Assembly (NCBI RefSeq): GCF_002831665.1
Contig: NZ_CP025118.1
Location: 1,178,001 to 1,242,000 of the forward strand
DNA length: 64,000 nucleotides
Direction of reading: 5' to 3'
From: Lacinutrix sp. Bg11-31
GTDB lineage: Bacteria; Bacteroidota; Bacteroidia; Flavobacteriales; Flavobacteriaceae
A program made the position numbers and the translations under genes. The notes below the pieces were generated by a model. That model was not told the origin of the DNA, did not search any database, and worked only from the letters and a program-made list of their open reading frames with translations. Within the stretch, counting starts at the first letter, position 1, and every line of letters begins with the position of its first letter. Of the stretch, positions 8,722-16,494 are shown one piece after another.

Positions 8722-9084
8722 ATGTTTACTTTTTTATTAAATCATATTGTGCTTTCTTTAAAGGATGTAGACCAGTGCATTTCTATAAAAAAGTATTATT
8801 ACTTGAAGAGGTTAAAAGTACTGCTTCACGTTCTAAAACGCGATGGCTCTCTTTAACAGGCTATAAATACATCTTATTCCTATGAAGTTAACACCAATAA
8901 GGCAGTTCATCTTGCTTTAGCGACACCTAATTTAGATTTAATTATTAAACATCTTAATAGTTTAAATATAGAATACTGAGATTGGAAAGGTACACCAAGT
9001 AAAGACTACGTTCGCGACGATGGCATACAACAAATATATTTTCAAGATCCAGATGGCTATTGGATAGAAATAAATAATGCTGGT
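8722..9084 (+). pseudogene. Degraded VOC-family (glyoxalase/bleomycin-resistance fold) gene
   Basis: Translation gives pieces of a small VOC metalloprotein in changing frames. NHIVLSLKDVDQ (ATG 8722) is the first beta strand, HFYKKVLLLEEVKST follows in another frame (from 8778), and the C-terminal half LALATPNLDLIIKHLNSL to [12 protein letters not shown] returns to the first frame. That half has an in-frame TGA in place of a residue after NIEY. At least two frameshifts and one stop mean no functional product. The conserved [12 protein letters not shown] ending makes the family clear. Substrate is unknown. Confidence 0.8.
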
Positions 9085-9099
9085 TTTATGTTTTTTTTA

Positions 9100-9183
9100 G
9101 TTTTAATTGCAATAGGAATGCGTTTTGACGATCGTGTAACAGGAAGTTTATCGACATATGCAAAGCAAGCAAAAGTGATTCAT
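9100..9183 (+). pseudogene. Fragment of acetolactate synthase large subunit (ilvB-like)
   Basis: The frame reads [17 protein letters not shown] followed by [11 protein letters not shown], about 28 residues strongly resembling the internal segment of IlvB/acetohydroxyacid synthase around the conserved [10 protein letters not shown] motif. No other part of ilvB is nearby. It lies in the same frame as the end of the VOC remnant and runs straight into the antitoxin remnant, so it marks a recombination or deletion junction. Confidence 0.75.
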
Positions 9184-9395
9184 TCACTCAACCGAATGAT
9201 GAGTGGTTAAAAAAACAAGTTGATAAAAAAGAGTACTCAACTAAAAGTGAATTAGTAAACGATTTAATTAGACAAGCAAGAAAGCAGCAAAGACAAATTG
9301 ACTGGATAAGTACTAAATTGGAAAAAGCCGAAAACAGTGGATTTACGAGTTTAAGCAAAGAACAAATATTAGCGGAATCTAAGTTGTTGATTTAA
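9180..9395 (+). pseudogene. ParD/CopG-like antitoxin lacking its start
   Basis: The frame from [14 protein letters not shown] through EYSTKSELVNDLIRQARKQ to a stop at 9393-9395 is a short ribbon-helix-helix antitoxin of the kind paired with ParE toxins. The family normally has a few residues and an ATG before SFTQPNDEW. Here the preceding sequence is the ilvB scrap in another frame, and this frame meets a TGA at 9126 with no ATG, GTG or TTG start in between. The antitoxin thus appears beheaded, though about 70 residues of body, including the RHH-type helices, are intact. The stop overlaps the toxin ATG (TAATG), the usual coupling in such pairs. Confidence 0.75.
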
Positions 9396-9682
9396 TGGAT
9401 GATTACAAACTAAGTAATTTAGCCAAAGAAGATTTAATAAGAATTCATAGATATAGTGTTGAAAAATTTGGAACCACTCAAGCAAATAAACATTTCGATT
9501 CTTTCTTTGAAAATTTTGATGTTATTTCTGAAAAACCATTTTTTTTTGAATCTGTCGATTATATAAAAACTAAATTTAGATGCTGTGTTTGTGGTTCTGA
9601 TAGTATTTATTACAAGATAAATAATAATATCGTGGAAATTATGGTGATAGTTGGAAAACAAGATTTGAAAAATATTCTCTAA
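9395..9682 (+). CDS. ParE/RelE-superfamily toxin
   Basis: A 95-residue protein with the ParE pattern YKLSNLAKEDLIRIHRY near the N-terminus, KFGTTQANKHFDSFF in the middle and SIYYKINNNIVEIMVIVG at the C-terminus. ParE proteins inhibit DNA gyrase and are held inactive by the antitoxin encoded just upstream. The ATG overlaps the antitoxin stop by one base. The frame is full length, but where relatives commonly have an arginine-rich segment such as YRRCVCG this one reads FRCCVCG, so activity may be reduced. Since the antitoxin has lost its start, the toxin is probably inactive, unexpressed, or neutralised by something encoded elsewhere. Confidence 0.8.
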   Translation: MDDYKLSNLAKEDLIRIHRYSVEKFGTTQANKHFDSFFENFDVISEKPFFFESVDYIKTKFRCCVCGSDSIYYKINNNIVEIMVIVGKQDLKNIL

Positions 9683-9812
9683 TTTTAAAATTACAGTTGC
9701 CAGCACCACATATAATTAATTGCTTGGTTATAGCCTACTTTTAAAATAGGAAGAATTTATATTTAATTAGTAGTTTACACCTTCTCAAGAATGACAAAGA
9801 AAATCACTTAAC

Positions 9813-11240
9813 TCAAATCTTCCTCAAATAGCCATCGAAAACATAACCTTGTTTTCCATTATTATATAGTATTTTACACCAACGACCAGTAACCGTTTTG
9901 TTATTTGCTTCCTTTAAAATATAATCAATTTTAGATCTCGCAATAATTCTTACTTTAGTATTATAATCTAGTTTATCTATGCGTTCGGTAAAACCGGGTT
10001 TCTTTCTAGCCCATAATCCGTTTTTAGCATCAACATACGCTTCAAAACCTGTTATAATGTCTTTAGTAAATTCACCATTTTTGTAATCGTAAATTTCATC
10101 TATATCGTAAAACGCTGTGGTTTTTCCTTCTTGATCATCTGTATCAACATCGTAAACCGTTTCGTTTCCAATTTTATTAATAATAATCCTATCCTTAAAA
10201 CCAGCCATGGAGTTTGGTACTACAAAATTTTCATCTGCTCTATAACTACGAGAATAATCACTTTCGGTGTTTCCTCCTTCACTTTGTGTAAAGCGTTCGT
10301 TAATTAAAGTATTAGTTTCTGTATATCCAAAAAGCATATTACTATAAGCATAGCCATCCCAAGTTTCGCCTAAACCATTATTGGTTATTTCTACTAATTC
10401 CTGAACGTTTCCAATAGTAAAATCTGAATATGTTTCTTTTACTTCATTAACATCATATAGCGTTTCTATATAATTTTTTTCCATTTTAAGCACATTAGAA
10501 TCTACTACTTTTCCATCTTTTAGTAAGTTAGATTTATAGACACTTTCTCTCCAGTTATTTTTTGTTTCTACAATAGTGTAACTATAATTTGTGTTTTTAA
10601 AATTATGTTTAAAAATTTGTTCTGCTACAGGAAATACTTTTTGAGTTCTCACTTCTCCACTGCCTAAAACCTCTAATTGTTTAGTTATATTGGAGGTTTC
10701 CTTATTTGAAACCTTATTAAATATTAAGGTTTTAAGTGTAAAAAAAGTATCTTTAACTTTTAGCATACTTTCAACACGTTCATCTTTAGAAAACACAATT
10801 GGATCTTCGATTTTTAATAACTTTCTATTGCTTTGTCCAACAAGTAAATCGTAAGTTGTACCGTTAGCTAGCTTAAAAGTAATTAAGCCAACTTCGGTAT
10901 TAGCTTCTGGAAAAACTACAGATTTTACAGTCTCAAAATCTTGTTTTAAAACCACATTTGGGTTACACTGTTCGAACAGTTTTGGTAAACTAATTTTATC
11001 AATTACTTTTTTCTTGTATTCAAGATATAATTGCACCGAACAGTATTTGTCTTGATGGTTATGCCTTGAAATAACAAGGTTTAGACTGTCTTCAGTTTTA
11101 AATTTAAAAGTTATCATCCCTTCTATTGGAACAAACTGATTCTCAGAATTAACTGAACCTACAAAATCTGGATTGCTTTCATTTTTGCATGCTGAAAACA
11201 TAAATAAAACAAGGATAAGTGTTGTAAATAGGTATTTCAT
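9813..11240 (-). CDS. Lipoprotein with C-terminal SH3 domain
   Basis: A 475-residue protein with a lipoprotein signal (MKYLFTTLILVLFMFSAC, lipobox FSAC). The first 400 residues are not recognised. They contain a beta-rich region with many acidic and aromatic residues. Residues of about 400-475 resemble a bacterial SH3-like domain: GLWARKKPGF, an IDKLDYNTKVRII strand, and the closing WCKILYNNGKQGYVFDGYL, which is the usual end of SH3_3-type domains. Such domains often bind peptidoglycan peptides. It lies 2 bases from the frameshifted YwqK-like gene on the same strand and was probably co-transcribed with it. Confidence 0.7.
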   Translation of the reverse strand: MKYLFTTLILVLFMFSACKNESNPDFVGSVNSENQFVPIEGMITFKFKTEDSLNLVISRHNHQDKYCSVQLYLEYKKKVIDKISLPKLFEQCNPNVVLKQDFETVKSVVFPEANTEVGLITFKLANGTTYDLLVGQSNRKLLKIEDPIVFSKDERVESMLKVKDTFFTLKTLIFNKVSNKETSNITKQLEVLGSGEVRTQKVFPVAEQIFKHNFKNTNYSYTIVETKNNWRESVYKSNLLKDGKVVDSNVLKMEKNYIETLYDVNEVKETYSDFTIGNVQELVEITNNGLGETWDGYAYSNMLFGYTETNTLINERFTQSEGGNTESDYSRSYRADENFVVPNSMAGFKDRIIINKIGNETVYDVDTDDQEGKTTAFYDIDEIYDYKNGEFTKDIITGFEAYVDAKNGLWARKKPGFTERIDKLDYNTKVRIIARSKIDYILKEANNKTVTGRWCKILYNNGKQGYVFDGYLRKI

Positions 11241-11242
11241 TT

Positions 11243-11793
11243 TTATTTGTAGATTTTCTCTTTCTTTAATTCATCATTAGACTTATAAAATAACCATTTA
11301 CCATTTCTTTCATCATCTAATAACAAACCTTCTTCACTAACATACATTTGTTTTAGCTTTCGAGAATATTTATATTGTTTCTCTGAATGAAGCGTTGTTT
11401 CAAATTCGAAATTTAATTTTGAAGCTTCATCTAATTCTGGTTTAAAATTAATTTTTATTGCTTTTATTTCTTTTGTTATTCTACCTTTTTTATCGAATTC
11501 AATATCTTCTAAAACGTTACCAAAATCATCAAATTTGGTTTTTCTGATGATTTCTCCATTTTCAGAGTAATACATTCTTTCACCAGAGTTACAACCCACA
11601 TTTTCTTCATTTATATTATAAATTACTTTTCAACAATATACATAATTTGTTTTCTGTCTTTGTACTTGAAAGTTGCTTTTACAGAATCCACTGGTTTTAA
11701 ATTTTTAGTAAGTTCTAAATACCTTTTAGTATGCTGAGCAAATAAAGATGTTGAACACATTAGAAGTACAATAAGAAGTAAAAAGTGTTTCAT
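11243..11793 (-). pseudogene. YwqK-like (MORN-type repeat) secreted protein, split by a frameshift
   Basis: The 5' part starts at ATG 11793 with a signal peptide (MKHFLLLIVLLMCSTSLFAQ) and stops after 56 codons at 11623-11625. The 3' part continues in another frame without a usable ATG (about 118 residues from a GTG at 11599 to 11243). It contains YYSENGEIIRKTKFDDFGN and EFDKKGRITKE, the repeat type of YwqK/MORN-like proteins. Adding one A to the AAAA run at the junction (GAAAAG, near 11627) would fuse both into one ORF of about 183 residues. It is thus one gene with a single-base indel, either real or a sequencing error in a homopolymer. Function is unknown. Confidence 0.75.
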
Positions 11794-11879
11794 TTAATTT
11801 TGGATTAATTAAAATAATATCGAAAATTAATCATAATAAACGAACCTAAAAAATTAACAGATTTTTAATATGGAAGACC

Positions 11880-11912
11880 TTGAAATCAACTCAATAATTT
11901 TCAATACTTTTG
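11880..11912 (+). promoter_or_regulatory. Bacteroidota-type promoter upstream of gcvT
   Basis: TTG at 11880-11882 and TACTTTTG at 11905-11912 are separated by 22 bases, matching the -33 TTG / -7 TAnnTTTG promoter layout of this phylum. A start near 11919 would give a leader of about 40 bases carrying the hairpin at 11932. Confidence 0.6.
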
Positions 11913-11931
11913 TTTTACAAATTTTAAGAAA

Positions 11932-11955
11932 TTCCGCTAGACGGAAAAAAATATA
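11932..11955 (+). repeat. Short palindromic 5'-leader element, copy 2 (before gcvT)
   Basis: TTCCG (11932-11936), loop CTAGA, CGGAA (11942-11946), then an A-rich tract and ATATACTTT before the ATG at 11962. The arrangement and downstream tract closely match the yebC leader at 15602 and resemble the thrB leader at 6293. Confidence 0.5.
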
Positions 11956-11961
11956 CTTTAC

Positions 11962-13032
11962 ATGAAAAACACAGCATTAACGACAACACACGAAGCACTA
12001 AGTGCGAAAATGGTACCATTTGCAGGCTATAACATGCCAGTACAATACGATGGTGTAAACATAGAACATGAAGCAGTAAGAAAAGATTGCGGTGTTTTTG
12101 ATGTGTCTCACATGGGAGAATTTTTAATCGAAGGTCCTAATGCTTTAAAACTAATACAAAAAGTATCAAGTAACGATGCTTCTAAACTAACTGTTGGGAA
12201 AGCACAGTATTCTTGTTTACCAAATGATGATGGTGGTATTGTAGACGATTTAATTATCTACAAGTTAAAAGAAGAAACGTATTTATTGGTTGTAAATGCT
12301 AGTAATATTGAAAAGGATTGGAATTGGATTTCGTCTAAAAACAATGTAGATGCTACCATGCGCGATTTAAGCGAAGACTACTCTCTTTTAGCAATACAAG
12401 GCCCAAATGCTGTTGAAAAAATGCAAGTATTAACGAGTCATGATTTAGCCGAAATAAAATTCTACAACTTTGTAGTTGGAGATTTTGCAGGTATCGAGAA
12501 TGTAATTATTTCTGCAACTGGTTATACAGGAAGTGGAGGATTTGAAATCTATTGTAAAAACGATGAAGTAAAACAAATTTGGGATAAAGTTACCGAAGCT
12601 GGAGCAAAACCAATTGGTCTTGCTGCACGTGATACGTTACGTCTAGAAATGGGTTATTGCCTTTACGGAAATGATATTACTGATGAAACATCTCCTTTAG
12701 AAGCTGGTTTAGGATGGATTACAAAATTCACCAAAAACTTTACAAATTCTGAAGCTTTAAAAGACCAAAAACGTCTTGGTGTGGAACGCAAATTAATTGC
12801 TTTTGAGCTTGACGATCGTGGTATTCCAAGACAAGGTTACGATATTGTAGATGGACAAGGTAAAAAAATAGGTGTAGTAACTTCTGGTACTATGTCTCCA
12901 ATGTTAGGAAAAGGTATTGGCTTAGGTTATGTACCAACTGTTTTTACAGATGTTAATAGTAAAATTAACATTCAAATTCGTAAAAATGCAGTACCAGCAA
13001 CAGTTGTAAAATTACCTTTCTACAAAGGATAA
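11962..13032 (+). CDS. gcvT: Glycine cleavage system aminomethyltransferase (T protein)
   Basis: A 356-residue folate-binding enzyme. It takes the aminomethyl group from lipoyl-H protein, releases ammonia and passes the methylene to tetrahydrofolate. The segment [10 protein letters not shown] near residue 21, DVSHMGEF near 48, and [12 protein letters not shown] near 190 are GcvT signatures. [19 protein letters not shown] and the C-terminal [20 protein letters not shown] complete the GcvT and GcvT_C domains. Other glycine cleavage genes are not nearby, as is usual in flavobacteria. It has its own promoter and is followed 8 bases later by the glutaminase gene, so the two may be co-transcribed. 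Confidence 0.96.
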   Translation: MKNTALTTTHEALSAKMVPFAGYNMPVQYDGVNIEHEAVRKDCGVFDVSHMGEFLIEGPNALKLIQKVSSNDASKLTVGKAQYSCLPNDDGGIVDDLIIYKLKEETYLLVVNASNIEKDWNWISSKNNVDATMRDLSEDYSLLAIQGPNAVEKMQVLTSHDLAEIKFYNFVVGDFAGIENVIISATGYTGSGGFEIYCKNDEVKQIWDKVTEAGAKPIGLAARDTLRLEMGYCLYGNDITDETSPLEAGLGWITKFTKNFTNSEALKDQKRLGVERKLIAFELDDRGIPRQGYDIVDGQGKKIGVVTSGTMSPMLGKGIGLGYVPTVFTDVNSKINIQIRKNAVPATVVKLPFYKG

Positions 13033-13040
13033 AAAAACGT

Positions 13041-13955
13041 ATGATAGATTTCCAAAATGTTATTGAAGAAATCCATAACGATTTAAAACTTACAACACAA
13101 AGAGGTGTTGTAGCTTCTTATATACCAGAACTAGCAAAGCAGCGCAATACTAGTTTTGGTATATATTTAAAGCATGTAAGTGGAGATAATTGCCATGTTG
13201 GAGATTGGGATAAACCATTCTCGATACAAAGTATCTCTAAGGTTTTAGCACTATCTAAAGCTATTGCTTTTGAAGGTAATAACATTTGGAAACGTGTAGA
13301 TGTAGAACCTTCTGGTAACCCGTTTAATCACTTATCTTTATTAGAATTAGAAAACGGAATCCCAAGAAATCCATTAATAAATGCAGGAGCTATTGTTGTT
13401 GCAGATATTTTAGTAACACACCTTAAAAATCCTAAAGAAGATTTTTTACATTATGTTAGAGGTATTTCTGGAGATCAAACTATAGACTATAATCTAGATG
13501 TAGCAACATCAGAGCAGCGAACAGGTTTTAAAAACTATGCAGCAGCAAATCTTTTAAAATCTTTTAATAATCTAAATAACGATGTCGATGTTGTTTTAGA
13601 TTTTTATTTTCACCAATGTGCTTTAGAGATGAATTGCGAGCAACTTGCAAATGCATTCTATCTCTTTTCTAACAGAGGAAAATGCGTTAATAATATACAA
13701 CACTTAACATTAAGTCAAATAAAAAGAATTAATGCTATTATGCTTACCTGTGGCTTTTATGATGAGGCTGGAGAGTTTGCATTCGAAGTCGGTTTACCAG
13801 GAAAAAGTGGTGTTGGTGGTGGCATTGTAGCTTTACTACCAAACAATTTTGTTATTGTTACTTGGGCTCCAGGTTTAAATGCAAAAGGAAATTCTCTTAT
13901 AGGAATGCAAGCGTTAGAGCAATTTACCACAAAGACAAACCGTTCTATTTTTTAG
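13041..13955 (+). CDS. glsA: Glutaminase
   Basis: A 304-residue serine-dependent beta-lactamase-fold enzyme hydrolysing glutamine to glutamate and ammonia. The catalytic SxxK is S64-K67 in FSIQSISKV. The motifs NPLINAGAI, SEQRTGFKN and GLPGKSGVGGGI are all present, and length is normal for the short bacterial type without ankyrin repeats. It starts 8 bases after gcvT. Both produce ammonia and feed one-carbon or nitrogen metabolism, but a regulatory link is only inferred from spacing. Confidence 0.95.
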   Translation: MIDFQNVIEEIHNDLKLTTQRGVVASYIPELAKQRNTSFGIYLKHVSGDNCHVGDWDKPFSIQSISKVLALSKAIAFEGNNIWKRVDVEPSGNPFNHLSLLELENGIPRNPLINAGAIVVADILVTHLKNPKEDFLHYVRGISGDQTIDYNLDVATSEQRTGFKNYAAANLLKSFNNLNNDVDVVLDFYFHQCALEMNCEQLANAFYLFSNRGKCVNNIQHLTLSQIKRINAIMLTCGFYDEAGEFAFEVGLPGKSGVGGGIVALLPNNFVIVTWAPGLNAKGNSLIGMQALEQFTTKTNRSIF

Positions 13956-13971
13956 TATTTAGAGTTATTTA

Positions 13972-14805
13972 ATGAAACAGGAAATAGACAAAAAACATAG
14001 AATTTTAGTTTTAGGTGCCAGTGGCTTTATTGGCGAAGCTATTTATAGAGAGCTCTGCTCCTATTTTAAAACCTACGGAACTTATAGAACAGGTAATTAT
14101 AGCTTTGATAAGAATCAGCATTACTTTCAATATAATGTTTTGGAAGATGATATTTTCGAAATTCTAGAGATAGTAAAACCTACAGTTGTTGTATCTGCAC
14201 TTCGCGGTAATTTTTCGGCTCAAGTAATTGCACATGCGCATATTTGCGAGTATGTAATTGCAAATAATGCTAAACTATTATTCTTATCTTCTGCTAATGT
14301 TTTCGATGCTTACAGTAAATTTCCAAGCTACGAGTTAGATAAAACCTTAAGCCATAGCATGTATGGTCATTTTAAAATTAAAATTGAAAACATGCTATTG
14401 CGTATGCCCAAAAAGCAAGTCGCAATTATAAGATTACCAATGGTTTTTGGAGCGCAATCACCAAGAATTAAAGAGATTAAAGCCTTTTTAAAAGAAGGGT
14501 TGCCAATTGAGGTGTTTCCTAATTTGGTGATGAATGTGACTACAGACACTAAACTAACACAGCAAATTCATTATATAATTAACAGGAATAAGTCTGGAAT
14601 TTTTCATCTTGGAAGTAGCGATTTAGTGCATCATGATGATTTTATAAAAGAAATTATTGAAACTTTAGGAACTACAAAACCGTTACTAAAAAATGTTTAT
14701 ACTACTAACGAAGAGCGTTATTTAGCCGTATTGTCTAAAGAGAATAAATTACCAAAACATTTACAGTTACAAAGTGATACTGTTTTGAAAGAGTTGGAGG
14801 TTTAA
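13972..14805 (+). CDS. NAD-dependent epimerase/dehydratase family protein (SDR)
   Basis: A 277-residue extended short-chain dehydrogenase. The Rossmann motif LVLGASGFIGEAIYREL lies at about 12-28, with residues NVLEDDIFEILEIVKPTVVVSALRG as in RmlD-like reductases. A catalytic Tyr-x3-Lys is suggested by MYGHFKIKIENML (Y...K). LSSANVF supplies the Ser-type active-site strand. The substrate is probably a nucleotide sugar, but no partner glycosyl genes are adjacent, so no specific reaction is assigned. It begins 16 bases after the glutaminase gene and may be the third gene of a gcvT-glsA-SDR transcript. Confidence 0.75.
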   Translation: MKQEIDKKHRILVLGASGFIGEAIYRELCSYFKTYGTYRTGNYSFDKNQHYFQYNVLEDDIFEILEIVKPTVVVSALRGNFSAQVIAHAHICEYVIANNAKLLFLSSANVFDAYSKFPSYELDKTLSHSMYGHFKIKIENMLLRMPKKQVAIIRLPMVFGAQSPRIKEIKAFLKEGLPIEVFPNLVMNVTTDTKLTQQIHYIINRNKSGIFHLGSSDLVHHDDFIKEIIETLGTTKPLLKNVYTTNEERYLAVLSKENKLPKHLQLQSDTVLKELEV

Positions 14806-14896
14806 CATATTTGTTTCATTATCCATTTTAATAACAATTAATATTGACTAAATTAGAACGAACCAAGTAAACGAAAAGCGAGTAATTATTTCAGGA

Positions 14897-15223
14897 TTGG
14901 TTTCATCAAAATTAAATCGAGAAAGCCATCTTATTCCTATTAGAAATAAGATAATAAATCAAGGTGAAAAAATAGCTGGAGAACTTGTTCAAAGAAGAGG
15001 CGTTTCTAGAAGTAAAAAACCAGGAGGTTCTAAACTGCTCGATTTACCTCTTAGTTCTCGAACCTACATAAGCACAGGGAAAATTGAAGAATTAAAAGAA
15101 CTATCAAAAAATTTAAATGCCGATATTATAGTGTTTATTAATAACTTGAATACCTCTCAAATACAAAATATAGAAAGGCTTATTGAAACAAAAGTTGTGA
15201 CACAAAATATTTTAGATAAATAA
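14897..15223 (+). CDS. Orphan HflX N-terminal-domain protein (truncated, no GTPase domain)
   Basis: About 108 residues from a TTG at 14897. VQRRGVSRSKKPGG followed by RTYISTGKIEELKELSKNL and DIIVFINNLNTSQIQNIERL match the N-terminal domain of the ribosome-associated GTPase HflX, where RTYIGKGKxEEL and SPxQxxNLE are typical. HflX is normally about 400 residues; here the frame ends right after the N-domain (VVTQNILDK stop), with no G domain downstream. Homology continues upstream of the TTG (NEKRVIISGL), but no ATG exists before an in-frame TAA at 14849. It is therefore truncated at both ends or uses an unusual start. It may be a decaying gene rather than a functional protein. Confidence 0.55.
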   Translation: MVSSKLNRESHLIPIRNKIINQGEKIAGELVQRRGVSRSKKPGGSKLLDLPLSSRTYISTGKIEELKELSKNLNADIIVFINNLNTSQIQNIERLIETKVVTQNILDK

Positions 15224-15246
15224 CGAATTAACTTAAAACAAAGACC

Positions 15247-15537
15247 ATGTTAAAACTCACAGAAAAAGATATCGAAAAACACTTAGAAAAATTACCAGAA
15301 TGGGATTACAAAGACAATGCAATCCATACAGAATACGAATTCAATAATTTTAAAGATTGCTTTAGTGCCATGAGTAGAATCGCTTTTGAGTGCGAAGCTC
15401 TAAACCATCATCCAGATTGGTCTAACACTTACAATGTTTTAAATATTAAATTATCGACTCATGATGCTGGAGGCGTTACTTTAAAAGATATTAAACTAGC
15501 ACTTGCAATAGAAGGTATTGTTGAGGAAGAAGAGTGA
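15247..15537 (+). CDS. Pterin-4a-carbinolamine dehydratase
   Basis: A 96-residue protein of the PCD/DCoH family. The motif EALNHHPDWSNTYN (about residues 52-65) carries the histidine pair of the active site, and LSTHDAGGVTLKDIKLA completes it. It dehydrates 4a-hydroxytetrahydrobiopterin made by aromatic amino acid hydroxylases, allowing cofactor recycling. No hydroxylase gene is in the window. Length is normal, and it begins 23 bases after the HflX-like fragment. Confidence 0.92.
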   Translation: MLKLTEKDIEKHLEKLPEWDYKDNAIHTEYEFNNFKDCFSAMSRIAFECEALNHHPDWSNTYNVLNIKLSTHDAGGVTLKDIKLALAIEGIVEEEE

Positions 15538-15601
15538 TTTAGTTTTTATACGTCGTATAATTTATTAAATTTGTGAAACAGTAAATTAATTAACTAATAC
15601 A

Positions 15602-15630
15602 TTTCCACATATTCGGAAATAAAAAAATAT
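15602..15630 (+). repeat. Short palindromic 5'-leader element, copy 3 (before yebC)
   Basis: TTTCC (15602-15606) pairs with GGAAA (15615-15619) and is followed by AAAAAAATATAACTTTC and the ATG at 15639. The downstream tract is nearly the same as the one before gcvT (11944-11955). Confidence 0.5.
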
Positions 15631-15638
15631 AACTTTCT

Positions 15639-16385
15639 ATGGGAAGAGCTTTTGAGTTCCGTAAAGCAAGAAAAATGAAACGTTGGTCTGCTATGAGTAA
15701 AGCATTTACTCGTATTGGAAAAGACATTGTAATGGCTGTAAAAGAAGGTGGTCCAGATCCAGGCAGTAACTCGCGTTTACGTGCAGTGATACAGAATGCA
15801 AAGTCGGTAAACATGCCAAAAGACAATGTAGAGCGTGCCATAAAAAAAGCTAGTGAAAAAGATCAAGGCGATTTTAAAGAAGTTATTTTCGAAGGTTATG
15901 CACCACATGGTATTGCTGTTTTAGTAGAAACCGCTACAGATAATAACAACAGAACTGTTGCTAATGTAAGGAGCCATTTTAGTAAATGTGATGGTAGTTT
16001 AGGAACTTCTGGTTCTGTAGTATTTATGTTCGATCATACATGTAACTTTAAAATAAAGGCTGAAGGATTAGATCTTGAAGAATTAGAGCTTGAACTTATT
16101 GATTATGGCGTAGAAGAAATTTTTGAAGATACAGATGAAGATGAAAATAGAGAAGAACAAAACTATATTCTTATTTACGCACCTTTTGAAAGTTTTGGAA
16201 ATATTCAATCGTATTTAGAAGATAATTCTCTAGAAATTATTACTTCTGGTTTTGAGCGTATACCTCAAATTAATAAAGCGTTAACTCCAGAACAAGCTGA
16301 AGATGTAGAAAAACTTCTAGAAAAATTAGAAGAAGATGATGATGTACAAAACGTGTATCATACTATGGAAGAGAGTGCTGAATAG
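15639..16385 (+). CDS. yebC: YebC/PmpR-family DNA-binding/translation-associated protein
   Basis: A 248-residue member of the YebC/TACO1 family. It begins MGRAFEFRKARKMKRW (the family usually has AGHSKW here; the EFRKARK version is typical of Bacteroidota). The conserved core GGPDPGSNSRLRAVIQNAK, MPKDNVERAIKKA and FEGYAPHGIAVLVETATDN is all present. YebC proteins were described as transcription regulators and more recently as factors helping ribosomes through proline-rich stretches. Neighbours give no additional hint. It has its own leader with a short hairpin. Confidence 0.95.
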   Translation: MGRAFEFRKARKMKRWSAMSKAFTRIGKDIVMAVKEGGPDPGSNSRLRAVIQNAKSVNMPKDNVERAIKKASEKDQGDFKEVIFEGYAPHGIAVLVETATDNNNRTVANVRSHFSKCDGSLGTSGSVVFMFDHTCNFKIKAEGLDLEELELELIDYGVEEIFEDTDEDENREEQNYILIYAPFESFGNIQSYLEDNSLEIITSGFERIPQINKALTPEQAEDVEKLLEKLEEDDDVQNVYHTMEESAE

Positions 16386-16494
16386 TCGTTATAAATATCA
16401 TTAAATATTTGTTTTCTGATTTTATTATAGAATACGAGTAGTAACTATTATTAGGTAACACGTTAGCCTCCAATACAAACTAACCATTAACCTA

